Of a stretch of 64,000 bases of DNA, positions 37,437 to 49,523 are shown piece by piece; positions within the stretch are counted from its first letter, which is position 1, and each line of letters begins with the position of its first letter. The notes beneath the pieces are model-generated. The model was not told the origin of the DNA. It saw nothing but the letters and a program-made list of their open reading frames with translations, and did no database searches. Source of the stretch: Theropithecus gelada (lineage: Eukaryota; Chordata; Mammalia; Primates; Cercopithecidae); assembly GCF_003255815.1 (NCBI RefSeq), contig NC_037670.1:29000981-29064980 (forward strand), written 5' to 3'. The translations under genes and the position numbers were made by a program.

Positions 37437-37742
37437 GGCCGTGCGCAGTGGCTCACACCTGTAATCCCAGCACTTTGGGAGAGCGAGGCAGGTGGATCAC
37501 CTGAAGTGAGGAGTTCGAGACCAGCCTGACCAACACGGTGAAACCCCATCTCTACTAAAAATACCAAATCTGCTGGTGTGGTGGCGCATACGTGTAATCC
37601 CAGCTACCTGGGAGGTTGAGGCAGGAGAATCGCTTGAACCCAGGAGGCGGAGGTTGCAGTGAGCCAAGATTACGCCACTGCACTCCAGCCTGGGCAATAA
37701 GAGTAGAACACCGTCTCAGAAAAAAAAAAAAAAAAAAAAAAA
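37437..37742 (+). repeat. Alu inside MLT1
   Basis: Full length with poly-A tail; flanks aaaaagacggggac and aaaaagggcagggac. Confidence 0.95.
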
Positions 37743-38064
37743 GGGCAGGGACAGAGATAGAGAAAAGAGAGAGAGAGAGCGAGCTGTCTCTCTCTGCATG
37801 CATGAACCAAGGAAATCCCATGTGAGCAAAAAAAAGTGAAGGCTGCTGTGTGCATGCCGGGAAGAGGGCCCTCACTGGGAACCAAACCTGCACACTGTGA
37901 TCTTGGACTTCCAGCCTCCAGGACGGTGAGAGAGAAAATTCCTGCTGTTCAAGCCACCCCGTCTATGCTATTTTGTTATGGCAGCCCAAAAAGACTAAGA
38001 CAGCCACTGAACTGTACATTTTCTATTATGTGAATCTCATCTCAATTTAAAAAACTCTCCAAGT

Positions 38065-38155
38065 CTCTATATATCTTTTTAATTCCAGCATCTGGCAATA
38101 TTCCTAGTACGTAGAAGGCATACAATAAATGGCTGTTGAAAGAATGAATGCACAA
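38065..38155 (+). repeat. L2 tail-like fragment
   Basis: ttcctagtacgtagaaggc followed by aataaatggctgttgaaaga. Confidence 0.55.
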
Positions 38156-38339
38156 ATGAAATCTCTGATAATGTTGTTTCCTGTTCAAATTTTTAAATGA
38201 ATGTCTACTAAAAACGGAAAAAGAAAATTCTGCATTCCAAGCATTCCTGTCCTTATTTGCCATTGAAACTTGATTCTCATTGTGACCAAAACCTGAAATA
38301 TTCTCACTTCCACTTGTGGTGACCCTGTTCATCTTGAAG

Positions 38340-38600
38340 TCTCAACTCAACTATGACCTCTTCCACAGACATTTAATTCCTCATATCTTCCCCAGTCTAC
38401 ACCAACCAACCATAAGTGAGGTCTGTTGTGCATCTATAATACTCTCCAGGAATTTATCCCACTCACGTACTGCTTAAGTGATTGCTTATATGGATATCTT
38501 AAATCCTCTAATACATTTTAAAGTTTCTAGAGAGTATGAACCATGTATTAGCATTTAGATTCTTTGCTCAACATGCAGCCTTGCACACAGAATATATCCA
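38340..38600 (+). repeat. L2-like fragment (tentative)
   Basis: Diverged L2 3' phrasing around tatgacctcttccacagac and agtatgaaccatgtatta. Confidence 0.45.
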
Positions 38601-38865
38601 ATAGTATTTCATCAGTGAACAAAGGGTAATTTAGTTCAGACAATAAACTGGGACAGCTAGTGTTCTGACCAGACCAATGAACTGCTGAGCATCTTAAATG
38701 CAGCAAAATGACACCGACAAAGTACTTATCATAAAAGACTCCATAATTTCATTTGCTTCTTAGTATCATTATCATCTCACCATTAATAATTCATAGCCAC
38801 CTCAGAATATTTTAATAGTATGATGGATTTATCACTGTAAATGAGGACTATTTAAAATAGGTTCA

Positions 38866-39168
38866 GGCCGGGCGCAGTAACTCACGCCTGTAATCCCAGC
38901 ACTTTGGGAGGCCGAAGTAGGTGGATCACTTGAGGTCAGGAGTTCAAGATCAGCCTGGCCAACATGGTGAAACCCTGTCTCTACTAGAAATACAAAAATT
39001 AGCCGGGCGTGGTGCACATGCCTGTAGTCCCAACTACTGCAGAGGGTGAGGCAGGAGAATCGCTTGAACCTGGGAGGCGAAGGTTGCAGTGAGCCTACAT
39101 TGCGCCACTGCACTCCAGCCTGGGTGACAGAGTAAGACTCTGTCTCAAAAAACAAAATAAAATAAAAC
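38866..39168 (+). repeat. Alu
   Basis: Full length; aaaataggttca and aaaacaggttca flanks. Confidence 0.95.
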
Positions 39169-39604
39169 AGGTTCACATTAAATTTAAAATAGGTTCCTGT
39201 AATTAAAGGAGTTTCCAATTCTCTTATAACAACATGAGAAAATAACAGTAGATGATTTGACTTTCTATTTCTGCACTGGTGGTATTAAGCAATCACCTTA
39301 ATACTCATCAATTTTTAGTGCTGTATATTCTATGGATAATATTTACATAATTTTTGTTTAGCAGTTTTATAATCAGATTTCAAGTTACAAGTTAGAACAA
39401 CAGTGCATTAGCAGAGTGCATAATGTTCTTATTTCTCTATCCAGACCCAAATCCACAAGTAACAATATCTCTGACTAAGGTCAGTTAAGTTACAAGGCAA
39501 AAATGTCAAAAACTAAATTTATGTTTACCTCTTTGTCTTAGAGATAGGAAATCTCTAATTTCATTTAATCTAAATGATTTAACTCAATATAAAGGCTGCC
39601 TTAC

Positions 39605-39720
39605 CAGGTAATTTCTTTTCTAATTGTTGTTGTTCATCTTCTAAAACTGGTTCCTCTGGTAGCCTCTGATCTACAGATGTTGAGCTTATGACAGATATAC
39701 CACTGCCAGATCGAACTCTT
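39605..39720 (-). CDS. ITSN1: ITSN1 exon 11: linker from EH2 to coiled coil
   Basis: 116 nt, about residues 309-348. It contains RRVRSGSGISVISSTSVDQ, a basic Ser-rich stretch, then an acidic run that starts the helical region (EDEQQQLEKKLP). The acceptor is cacaattgcag and the donor gtaagg. The exon ends on the first base of Val348. No unusual residues were noticed. Confidence 0.97.
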
Positions 39721-40227
39721 CTGCAATTGTGGGGAAAAAGAAAAATGCATTCAGACAGAGCTGTCTGGGTGGAGTTGGACAAGTTATGAAGAAGAATTTT
39801 TAAAGATTTTACCATACCATGAGCAAATTTCATTTATAGTACAGAAGAGATAAAGATTTGGTCTTCTCTATTTACAAAGAGTTTTTTAATGAATATTTGA
39901 ATGTCATCAGACTCTGAGTGCCAAGCTTGTTTAGGAATCACCACCAAAATTGAAATAATCCCAAAGGATGAAAGTAGTTAATAATCAAAAAGTAGTAAGA
40001 ACAATGCCTGGGACATGGTGAGCACTAAGTGGGAGCTGCTATTTCCATTGCCCTCTCAAGTGACCTTAAATTCCTCCAAGAGAAGATCAGCAGCTCAGCT
40101 CACTGGGGGCATCTCTCTTCCCTTTCCAGTCTCTCCATTTCACCCCCTAAGAAACACATGCAATGTCTATACTTTACAGTTCGTAAAACAAATCACTTTG
40201 TTTACTAATTTATTTCACTTTACACTT

Positions 40228-40258
40228 TTATTTATTTATTTATTTATTTATTTATTTT
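40228..40258 (+). repeat. (TTTA)n repeat
   Basis: TTTA units at the tail of the adjoining Alu. Confidence 0.93.
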
Positions 40259-40544
40259 GAGACAAAGTCTCACTCTTGTCCCCCAGGCTGGGTTGCAATG
40301 GTGCAATCTCGGCTCACCATAACCTCTGCCTCCTAGGTTCAAGCAATTCTCCTGCCTCAGTCTCCCAAGTAGCTGGGATTACAGGTTCCTGCCACCATGT
40401 CCGGCTAATTTTTGTATTTTTAGTAGAGACGGGATTTCACTATGCTGGCCAGGATGGTCTCCAACTCCTGACCTAAGGTGATCCACCCGCCTTGGCCTCC
40501 CAAAGTGCTGGAATTACAGGAGTGAGTCACCGCACCACTCGGCC
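40259..40544 (-). repeat. Alu
   Basis: gagacaaagtctcactc to actcggcc; CACTTTACACTTTTA flanks the element with its TTTA tail. Confidence 0.95.
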
Positions 40545-41413
40545 CACTTTACACTTTTAACTTTGCTGTGTTTAAACAGTCTCCCAATCCTTTTTACGCA
40601 TTTATTATCAGCCCGATGTTACAGTTGTGGGATTTCACAAAGTGCCTCAGCTACCTGTTGCTTCCTACATTGTCACAGTTTCCTCAGCTTGCTCCTGTAC
40701 CACGTGTGTGCTGACAGTAATGGCTCTATTTCTCTTCATTTAAAGGGGATTTTGCCCCAGTCCTTCCTGCAGTTTGAGGACTCAGGACAGAAATCCTAAT
40801 CTTTCTTTCATTCTCCTTTGTATTTGCAAGATCTCATATTCAGTTTTTAATGTTCGAAGCCAGAAGACAGAGCTGTCCTGCACAGCGTGTGCATGCAGGA
40901 ATGGATGTAAACGTGGATGCCAGTCATAATACTGGACCTCAGGTGACTCTCTTGCCATCTTTACTGAGACTTTCTTTCAGTCCAGGGTAATTTTCTTTAA
41001 TTGTCTTCCTGATTATAATTTCTAGATTGCTAGCAGCTTTTGTTACCACTGAAATGTGTGGAATTTACAGGTGTGATCTCCTTGGTTTCTTCTCTATGCA
41101 CACGCTCATGCAGTTTCTCTTTTGCTGCTGGCATCTGTCGTGAAAATTTCTGGTAAGCATGATGACATAGGTTGGTACAAAATCAACAATCTTTTGATGT
41201 CTTACTTCATTGTTTCACTAATATACTACAAGTACTCTGAAGAACAGAATGGGCCCAAGATTAACATAGATCTAGATAAGAGTCTCTAGAATTCACGAAT
41301 ACTTAGTTTCCTTGTCAGGGATGAAAATCAGGTAAGACACATAAGTCAATAAAGCCAAGTTTGGAATTCATATACTCTACACACAATTTCTGATCAGAGC
41401 CAATGTTCCTTAC

Positions 41414-41551
41414 CTAAAGGAAGGTGGAATGTATTCTGGAGGCAGGACAGGTGGCAGTGGTTGGCCAGACATAGCTACATCAATGAGGTGCATTGCCAGG
41501 ATAAATTCTTCTGCTGTAAGTTTTCCATCTTGATCAATGTCAGAAAGATTC
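41414..41551 (-). CDS. ITSN1: ITSN1 exon 10: end of EH2, calcium-type EF loop
   Basis: 138 nt, about residues 263-309. It begins with the conserved Trp, followed by a canonical EF-hand loop [12 protein letters not shown] (Asp at 1, 3 and 5, Gly at 6, Glu at 12) and the closing helix [15 protein letters not shown] proline-rich tail, [14 protein letters not shown], leaves the domain. The acceptor is gttgaatag and the donor gtaagg. The intact loop residues suggest that metal binding is retained. Confidence 0.98.
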
Positions 41552-41832
41552 CTATTCAACAAAAAGTTCGCTGTAATCCAGTTTCATGAAAATTCATGCT
41601 TTTTACTATTCATGAGTGATTTAAAAGTTCTGTTTTCTTATTGACCACAGGCCAACTGAGTCTCTTTGTCCCTCAGCTTGTCAAAATAGTACCTACTTCA
41701 TACTGTTGCAAAGATAAAATTACAAGTAGTTGGGATAGTGTTCCTCATTCAACAAACGCTATGATTATAATGATACTCTTCCCCAACCTTTGCATATTTA
41801 AAATATAACACACTCATATTCCATGTATCTTT

Positions 41833-42137
41833 TTAAAGAGGTGAGCTCTCACTCTGTTACCCAGGCGGATGTGCAATGACATGATCATAGTTCACTGCAG
41901 CCTCACTGCAGTCATGATCATAGTTCACGACAGTCTTTCCGGGTTTAAGTGATCCTCCTGCCTCAGACTTCCAAATAGTGAGATTACAAGGTGTGCGCCA
42001 CCATGCCTAGCTAATTTTTAAAATATTTTGTAAAGATGGGGGTCTCACTGTGTTGCCCAGGCTGGTCTTGATCTCTCCTGGCCTCAAGTGAGCCTACCAA
42101 ATCGCTGGGATAATAGGCATAAGCCACCACACCCAGC
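41833..42137 (-). repeat. Old Alu (AluJ-like) with internal duplication
   Basis: Diverged copy; atgatcatagttcac occurs at 41881-41895 and again at 41914-41928, a 33-nt tandem duplication. Confidence 0.9.
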
Positions 42138-42274
42138 TCTGTATCATCAAATGTTCTGCTCTAGACCAGGAAATGAGTCAGGTAGTAAATACTTTATAGT
42201 TTATAAGACATACAATCCCTATCCTACTGAACTGTCATTTTGGCAGGAAAGTAGCCATACAAACACATAAATGA

Positions 42275-42360
42275 ATGGGCATGGCTGTTTGTACAATAAA
42301 AATTTTCTTCACAAAAACAGATGCAGGCCAGATTCGGCCCACTGGGCGTAGCTGGCCACC
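42275..42360 (+). repeat. hAT-type DNA transposon fragment
   Basis: gggcatggctgtttgtacaa and ggccagattcggccc; same family as the pieces near 1900 and 48800. Confidence 0.6.
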
Positions 42361-42688
42361 CCTTAATCTAGGCCTGCGGGGTGGATCTTTATGAACTCCA
42401 GCCACAGAGTCAAAGTGTTTCCTCTTCCTCAATCTCAGGATTCAATCTCCATCATTCTTCATAATGACTCCATCATTCTTCATAATGAACTTGCCCAAGT
42501 AGCTAATTACAGAAAACATTTTCCTAGCAAGTCCAAGAATGTGATTTTACTTAACAATTTCTGGACAGTCAAAAGAAGACACATGACAACACATCCGTTC
42601 ACTAGAATGTCAACAGGACAAATGCAATGGTGAACTGGCTTTGCCAATGCCAAAAATTAAGAAACCTTCTTAATTCTGAAATTTCTTT

Positions 42689-42992
42689 TTTTTTTTTTTT
42701 TTTTTTTTTTTTTGAGACGGAGTCTCGCTCTGTCGCCCAGGCTGGAGTGCAGTGGCGCGATCTCGGCTCACTGCAAGCTCCACCTCCCGGGCTCACGCCA
42801 TTCTCCCGCCTCAGCCTCCGAGTAGCTGGGACTACAGGCCCCCGCCACCACGCCCGGCTAGTTTTTTGTATTTTTAGTAGAGACGGGGTTTCACCATGTT
42901 AGCCAGGATGGTCTCGATCTCCTGACCTCGTGATCCACCCGCCTCGGCCTCCCAAAGTGCTGGGATTACAGGCTTGAGCCACCGCGCCCGGC
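42689..42992 (-). repeat. Young Alu, AluY/AluYR-like
   Basis: A perfect 17-bp AATTCTGAAATTTCTTT lies at 42672-42688 and 42993-43009. Ends ggcttgagccaccgcgcccggc. Confidence 0.97.
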
Positions 42993-43024
42993 AATTCTGA
43001 AATTTCTTTAGGTGCTATAAACTT

Positions 43025-43230
43025 TTTTTTTATTGTTATAATTTCCATAAAGTAGTGTGCATACCTTCTAGAGTATAAGTCTGAGAGTTTTGACAAATAT
43101 GAACCACAACATACAGAATACTGTCAGTTTAGCCTAAAATTCCATGTCTCTTTGTAGCAACTCCCTCCTTTGCCCCCAACCCCTGGCAACTGCTGATTTC
43201 TTTTCGGTTCCTCTAGTTTTGCCCTTCCCA
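43025..43230 (-). repeat. Old L1-like fragment (tentative)
   Basis: gtctgagagttttgacaaat and aaccacaacatacagaatac resemble an L1M tail. Confidence 0.5.
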
Positions 43231-44102
43231 TATGCAAGACACCCAGTTTTAAAAAGAAATGCAATTGAAATAAAATGAAACCCCTGCCCGCTCCTTCTTA
43301 TTCTCTGTTCCTTTTTGTGTCTCACCATCAGCCAGTCCTAGGTAAACCAGTTAGAAGGTGGTTGAAATTCTTACTTGTTTTTTCATCACACTTGCCTAAA
43401 TTATGATTATAAGCATTTAAATAAAATATCTTTTGTAGTGTGTAGTAGCAGAATATAACATTCTAACAGGAGAAGCCTCGAGTGTTTTTCTCAAATCGGA
43501 TAAGTTATACGTGAAAAATTTAAAATAAACATTTCAATATAATCTGGTATCATGAGAACAACACAACCTAATAAATTGTCAACCAACCTCCATTAATGTT
43601 AGATCTTAAGTTTGTATTTCAGGGGGTCCTAGGATACTGTTCAATACCCAGATTTAAAGAGGTCTGGGTGTGTCAAAGATATAAGATGTATATTAACTGG
43701 TCTAGTCTACTGCCAAAGGCAAGCTCTTTCATACAAAACAGAATGGAAGAGAAGGGCAAAGGGAGCTGCATTAGAGCTTGATCATTTGTGAAACAACCAT
43801 ATCAACGTGGCCTGCAAGAAAATCACGAACTTTGCAGTGAGCTTTGTAGACAAGGTTTATTTTCCAGGGATAATCACCAACATATAGCTATAACACACAC
43901 ACTTCTTAAGAAACCATTCTGGTTAACATTTAAATTTTAGGAAGCCTGTAGGACCTAGGCAATGCTCATCGATAGCTATTCAAAATCATCACACAATAGA
44001 GAGATTATGTGCCTCTTGAGGAAAGTGCACAGAGACCTCTCTGGCATAGTCTTATCAAAAACAAAACAACAAAAACAAAAAATCAAATCTGACCCGCACT
44101 TC

Positions 44103-44322
44103 TCAACCAGGGATGATTTTGTACCCCAAGGCACATCTATCAAAGTCTGGAGACATTTCTGATTGTCATGCTGGGTGTGGAGCTCATGCTACTGGCATCT
44201 AGCATCTAGTGAGGAGTGGCCGGAGATGCTACTGAACATCCTACACTATATAGGACATCCCCCCACAATGAAGATTTATTGGGCCCAAAATGTCAATAAT
44301 GCTGGGGTTGAGAAACTTTGCT
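44103..44322 (+). repeat. MER5A (hAT-Charlie)
   Basis: tctcaaccagggatgatttt, tctggagacatttctgattg, tactggcatctag, gcccaaaatgtcaataatgc, ggttgagaaact in MER5A order. Confidence 0.9.
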
Positions 44323-44728
44323 CTATATCTAATTACCAATTTACAGGAAATACAGAAACAAATTAGACAATCCCACAGTGATGCAATCTTCAAAAGTTAA
44401 GCCATTAAGAAACTATAGGACAAATGATCTGGTTTGTTTTTAACAGAGTTTGTTTGTTTGTTTTGGTTGGGGAGGGTGGCCTGGGGGACTTGAGAAAAGA
44501 AGCAGAGAACAAGACAAGGGGAAATTTATAGACTAAAGGAGACATACAAGATGGAACAATCAAGTATTGCAAAATATAGGCTTATTTCAGTCCTGATTTG
44601 AACAAATAAACTATAAAACCATTTTGAGGCAATCTAAGGAATTTGAACACTACCTGATGAATGATAAGGATGACTACTAAAAAATTTAGGTGAGCTATTG
44701 GTATTAGGACTATGCTAAAAAGAAAATC

Positions 44729-45031
44729 GGTCGGGCGCAGTGGCTCACCCCTGTAATCTCAGCATTTTGGGAGGATAAGGTGGGCAGATCACCTGAGGTC
44801 AGGAGTTCAAGACCAACCTAGCCACCATGGCAAAACCCCATCTCTACTAAAAATACAAAAATTAGGCAAGCATGGGGGTTCTTGCCTGTAATCCCAGCTA
44901 CTAAGGAGGCTGAGGCAGGAGAATAGGTTGAACCTGGGAGGTGGAGGTTGCAGTGAGCTAAGATGGCACCACTGCACTCCAGTCTGGATGAAAGAGCGAA
45001 ACTCCATCTCAAAAATAATAATAAATTTAAA
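44729..45031 (+). repeat. Alu
   Basis: Full length with AATAATAAT-type tail. Confidence 0.95.
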
Positions 45032-45122
45032 AAGGAAAATCCTTCTCTTTTGAAGATACGAGCTAAAATATTTACAGTAGAAATTATATAATAACTAAGA
45101 TTTGGCTTAAAATAATCAAAGA

Positions 45123-45416
45123 GGCTGGGCGCGGTGGCTCATGCCTATAATCCCAGCACTTTGGGAGGCTGAGGCGGGTGGATTACCTGAGGTTGGGAGT
45201 TCAAGACCAGCCTGACCAACATGGAGAAACCCGGTCTATACTAAAAATACAAAATTAGCCGGGCACGGTGGTGCATGCCTGTAATCCCAGCTACTCAGGA
45301 GCTGAGGCAGGAGAATCGCTTGAACCTAGGAGGCAGAGGTTGCAGTGAGCCAGTATCACGCCACTGCACTCTACCCTGGGCAACAAGAGTGAAACTCCGT
45401 CTCAAAAAAAGAAAGG
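45123..45416 (+). repeat. Alu
   Basis: Full length with AAAG tail. Confidence 0.95.
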
Positions 45417-45494
45417 GAGAGCCAAGATTGGTCACGAGTTGAGAACTGTTAAGTTGTATTATCACTTCTTGAGAACTTATTGCATTAATCTGCG

Positions 45495-45787
45495 TTTTTT
45501 TTTTTTGAGATGGAGTCTTACTCTGTCGCCCAGGCTGGAGTGCAGTGGCACAATCTCGGCTCACTGCAAGCTCCGCCTTCCAGGTTCATGCCATTCTCCT
45601 GCCTCAGCTTCCCGAGTAGCTGGGACTACAGGCCCCGCCACCACGCCTGGCTAATTTTTTTGTATTTTTAGTAGAGGCGGGGCTTCACCATGTTAGCCAG
45701 GATGGTCTCGATCTCCTGACCCCATGATCTGCCCGCCTCAGCCTTCCAAAATGCTGGGATTACAGGTGTGAGCCACCATGCCCGGCT
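45495..45787 (-). repeat. Alu, AluY-like
   Basis: Poly-T to catgcccggc; closest repeat downstream of exon 9. Confidence 0.95.
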
Positions 45788-45976
45788 GCTTTTGTAGTTT
45801 TCAAAATCGAGACAGGAAATAGTATTAAAAAAGAGGCAATCATTACAACTCATTGAAATTAAGCAAATTCTACATATTCCCCCATAAAAAAGCGGTATTA
45901 ATCTAAAACCCATGAGGCCACACCAATCTAAGCAAATTTCCACTTTATCCAAACCAAAGAACTTTTCATTCCTTAC

Positions 45977-46040
45977 CATATTGAAGCCAGCTGAGCCTGT
46001 GGTAAACTTGATTGCATAAGAATAGTTCTTGCTTGGGGAC
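45977..46040 (-). CDS. ITSN1: ITSN1 exon 9: middle of EH2 domain
   Basis: 64 nt, about residues 242-263, reading GPQARTILMQSSLPQAQLASI. The acceptor is cctgtttag and the donor gtaagg. The last two bases, TG, begin the codon for the conserved EH-domain Trp (IWNLSD), which is completed in exon 10. In EH domains this Trp lines the pocket that takes the NPF peptide (known for the family). It is one of the shortest ordinary exons of the gene. Confidence 0.97.
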
Positions 46041-46590
46041 CTAAACAGGAACCGGGGAAAGGACATACACATGAGCCAGCAAATACTCACTGTACAGGAG
46101 GACCAGGGTTCTGTGTATATGGACTACTCCATGACCTCATGCAATCACAATGCTTTAAATAACATTTGCTACCACTGCAGGGGCTTTGTAAAAAGGAAAT
46201 TAAACTCCAATGAAAAAGGGGAGAAACACAGAGCACAGCATCTGACACATAATAAATTTTTGTTAAATGGATGTTTGATAAAGAATGACCATGTGAAAGA
46301 TTTAGAGTTTCAAAATATAACCTGACCTTTTGTCCATATGACCATGTTTATCTGTACCGGGCTTTATTTACAAAGTTGAAACTTATTCTCTTCAAGTTTA
46401 ATATCTTTTGCCACTGCTACCACCTGCTGCCTCCACCCTGCTCAACCTCAGGCAAATTCAGGGAAATTTCGGAGAATCTTAGAGGAGGAAGAGACCTTGG
46501 AGAGATCTCCGGGAAACTGTTTCACTAAACAGACTTAAAAAGAAAAAAAAAAATGTTGCAGGAAGGGCTGACAGCCAGTATTAAAACACA

Positions 46591-46875
46591 TTTCCAGCCT
46601 GCCGTGGTCGCTCACGCCTGTAATCCCAGCATTTTGGGAGGCTGAGGCAGGCAGATGGCTTGAGCTCAGGAGTTCGAGACCAGATGGCAAAACCCCATCT
46701 CCACCAAAAGTGCAAAAAATTAGCTGGGTGTGGTGGCATGAGCCTGTGGTCGCAGTTACTCGGGAGGCTGAAGTAGGAGGATCGCTTGAGCCCCAGAGGC
46801 AGAGGCTGCAGTGAGCCAAGATTACGCCACTGCACTCCATCCTGGGTAACAGAGTGAGACACTGTCTCAATTAAA
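46591..46875 (+). repeat. Alu
   Basis: Full-length older copy missing about 15 nt of the gccaacatgg region. Confidence 0.93.
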
Positions 46876-47299
46876 AAAACCAAACAAATCACATCTTCTA
46901 TGTTAGCCAAGAAAAACAAAAAACAAAACACACACAAAAAAAGAAGAATTCCTGGAATTTCAACTCTTCTCTCAAAATGAGCTCTCATTTCTTAAAATAA
47001 TCATGAACATCTTCACTTCTGGTATGAAGGTGGCCTTAGACATCAGACAAAAGCACAGTAGGAGACTCTGTTTAAATAAACGAGGGTCAGCGAGGGAGAA
47101 ATAAATATGTCTTCCTTTCCAGCACTGCCCCTCAAGGTGTGGTCCCAGGAAGACTGATGGACAGAGGAGTGGAAGGCTGTGGCAATTCTGTTGCGAAGAT
47201 TCTGGTATATATGCTTTTGCTTTTCGCTATTATTTCATTCTTCAAACGTCACCTCATCAAAACCCACAAAACTGGATGTGTTTTTGCATGGCCAGCAGT

Positions 47300-47470
47300 A
47301 GAGGTCAGGGAACCAAGGAGCTTAGGCTCTAGTCCTGGCTTAGTCTAGACTTTGCTGAGTGACTGGGAGAGGTAGTCTGGACCCTAGTTTGCTCATTTCA
47401 GATAAACCGGTCTATGATCCACTGGGGCAGTGAGCTTAGCATCACATTAGCACATGAAAGGTGCTCTAAT
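47300..47470 (-). repeat. MIR-like fragment (tentative)
   Basis: aggctctagtcctggcttag, gagtgactgggagag and gtttgctcatttcag fit a diverged MIR. Confidence 0.5.
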
Positions 47471-47499
47471 GGCAGGTAACATTACTGACAATAGTTCAA

Positions 47500-48260
47500 C
47501 TTTTATTTACATATAAAATCCTGACAGAAAAGCACACATATGGATACCTGTGGATATATACACGTGCACATGTATACAGCTGAATTGATTTTCCAAAATG
47601 AAAATACTCAAACACTATGGAGGTCATGAAAGAGAGTATAATCGTACCCCAGATGCCCCTCTTTGTCTCTCTTTTAGTATCACCTATCAGCAAGGTAGCC
47701 TAACTTCTACCCACTGTCTGTCCGCTGTTCCACCTGGCTTATTTTGCTCAGAGTTGTAGAACATTAATCCTCACTGCTATGTAGTGTATCATTGTGTCAT
47801 TATATCCCAATTTATTGTCCATTCTACTGTTTTCTTTTCTTTTTTTGAGATGGAGTCTGACTCTGTCACCCAGGCTGGAGTGCAGTGGTGCCATCTTGGC
47901 TCCCTGCAACCTCCACTATCTGGGTTCAAGTGATTCTCCTGCCCTCAGCCTCCTGAGTAGCTGGGACTACAGGCATGCGCCACCACGCCTGGCTAATTTT
48001 GTTTTTTTTTTTTTAATAGAGATGGGGTTTCCCCATGTTGGCCAAGCTGGTCTCAAACTCCTGACCTCAAGTGATCCGCCCGCCTCGGCCTCCCAAAGTG
48101 CTGGGATTCCAGGTATGAGCCACTGTGCCCGGCCTGTCCATTCTATTGCTGATAGGCATTCAGGTAGTTTTCAATTAGGGCTACTATTAATAGCGAGCAT
48201 TCTAACTTTCGGTGAATATATGAACACATTCCTGCTGGGTATGTGTGGGTACATGAGCAT
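47500..48260 (-). repeat. Old L1-like 3' end split by Alu
   Basis: tgtccattctactgttttc before and gtccattctattgctgat after the Alu are its target duplication; the surrounding text is L1M-like. Confidence 0.6.
47831..48134 (-). repeat. Alu
   Basis: Poly-T to gtgcccggcc, with flanking gtccattcta duplication. Confidence 0.95.
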
Positions 48261-48539
48261 GTGTGTGTTTTGGGAGCAACTAAGAATAAAAAATCTACTG
48301 AATTCATGTGAAGATTCTAAAGGACTGTGGTACAATGGAATAAGCAAAGTTCAGGCATCACTTTCTTTAGTCTGTAACACTACACCTAGAATGTTGGTAA
48401 CAAAGTAGAATTAACAAAACTTTAGTGGATGATTTAATTTACACTTGCAAAAATAGCCCTTACTCTGCAACGATATAAAAGGAAGTTAAATATTTTATCT
48501 ATTACACATAAAAAGCCTAACAATAAATGTGAAGAACTA

Positions 48540-48665
48540 GCTCTAAACCTGGATATCAGGAGACTTGGATTCTAGTCCTGACTCCCTAATGGCATGTGGC
48601 ATTAACAAAACTACTTTAACTCTAAAATGAAGTTTTTCCATCTGTGAAATGAGGAAAATAATCTA
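48540..48665 (-). repeat. MIR
   Basis: ggattctagtcctgactccc and ccatctgtgaaatgaggaaaa. Confidence 0.75.
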
Positions 48666-48689
48666 TAACAGAGATTGGTAAAGTATAGC

Positions 48690-48890
48690 CCTTAAGCCAG
48701 CTCTGGCCCACAGCCTGTTTTCGTAAGCAAAGTTTTATTAAAACAGCCATATCCACTGATTTAAGCATGACATATGGCTGCTGTCATGCTACAATGGCAA
48801 AGTTACGTAGTTGCAGCAGAAAACATATGACCGATGAGCCTAATATTGTGCTATTCTTTACAGAAAATGTTTGCTGATCCCCACACTAGA
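48690..48890 (-). repeat. hAT-type DNA transposon
   Basis: ggcccacagcctgttttcgt, agttttattaaaacagccat, tacagaaaatgtttgctgat; best preserved of the three related copies. Confidence 0.75.
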
Positions 48891-49523
48891 AGATCACAAT
48901 TATCTCTTGTAATTCTACTATTTGTCTATATATGTCCTAAATTGATGTTGCAGAACATTAGAAATAGACCAGCAACAGCTAAGATAGCATCTTAGCACAT
49001 TTGGACAACACACAGTTGAGCTTTGAGCGCACAGAACTCTTCTGTTGAAACCTAGGTACATAAAGGGATATCAGTTTTGGAGTACTGGCTTATAAGGAAA
49101 CATTGGAATAAAACCAGAAATCCCAAGCACACAAACCCCACTTCTGGCACCCATGTTTGGGCAGGGAAGTATGGCTAGAAAGGAGAGAGCAACTACATGA
49201 AACGAGCTTTATTTGAAATAATGACTAAGACTTTAGCTTTTCTAATTAACAGATGAATTACCAAATAGCATATTCATTGTTTCAGAATGCAAGAATAAAA
49301 TACCTCTTTGAGAAGAGGGGCTAGCAGTAACAGGAATACCAAAGTTCTAGAGCTTCTCACATAACCTTAATTAAAGAATGATCCCTCTCTATAAGGCTGT
49401 CTCTTTTAAGGGCATGCAACAGTATACACATCAAGCCGTGAAGGAAGAACATGGTGTACAACAGGACGTATTGGCAAAATCAACCCAGGTAATCAGTGGG
49501 GTAAACAGTGCCACTGCTAAAGT

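Larger units (their letters stand above)
36950..38005 (+). mobile_element. MLT1 LTR (ERVL-MaLR), split by two Alus
   Basis: Begins ttaggaactgaatgtttgtg and ends ttatggcagcccaaaaagac, with ccctcactgggaacc and gatcttggacttccagcctc between. An ancient solitary LTR with no coding sequence; Alus at 37059 and 37437 divide it into three pieces. Confidence 0.85.
35052..39604 (-). other. Intron 11
   Basis: 4553 nt. An AluYR-type copy at 35549, Alus at 36357, 37059, 37437 and 38866, an L1M-like 3' end (about 36665-36950), an MLT1 LTR (about 36950-38005) and L2-like sequence (about 38065-38155 and 38340-38600). 35060-35530 and 35870-36350 are pyrimidine-rich, possibly L2-derived. Confidence 0.8.
39721..41413 (-). 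other. Intron 10
   Basis: 1693 nt with one minus-strand Alu (40259-40544) preceded by a TTTA repeat. The rest, including 40560-41410, shows no recognised element. Confidence 0.85.
41552..45976 (-). other. Intron 9
   Basis: 4425 nt. Alus at 41833, 42689, 44729, 45123 and 45495; a hAT-type fragment (about 42275-42360); an L1-like 3' stretch (about 43025-43230); MER5A (44103-44322). 43240-44090 and 44330-44720 appear plain. Confidence 0.85.

Noticed and set aside
45668..46090. 140-codon minus-strand frame over exon 9
   Set aside because: It reads exon 9 in the wrong frame and continues into an Alu; the real frame is fixed by the EH2 sequence.
47794..48408. 204-codon plus-strand open frame
   Set aside because: It runs through a minus-strand Alu and old L1 flanks; Alu-derived frames of this kind are common and there is no independent support.
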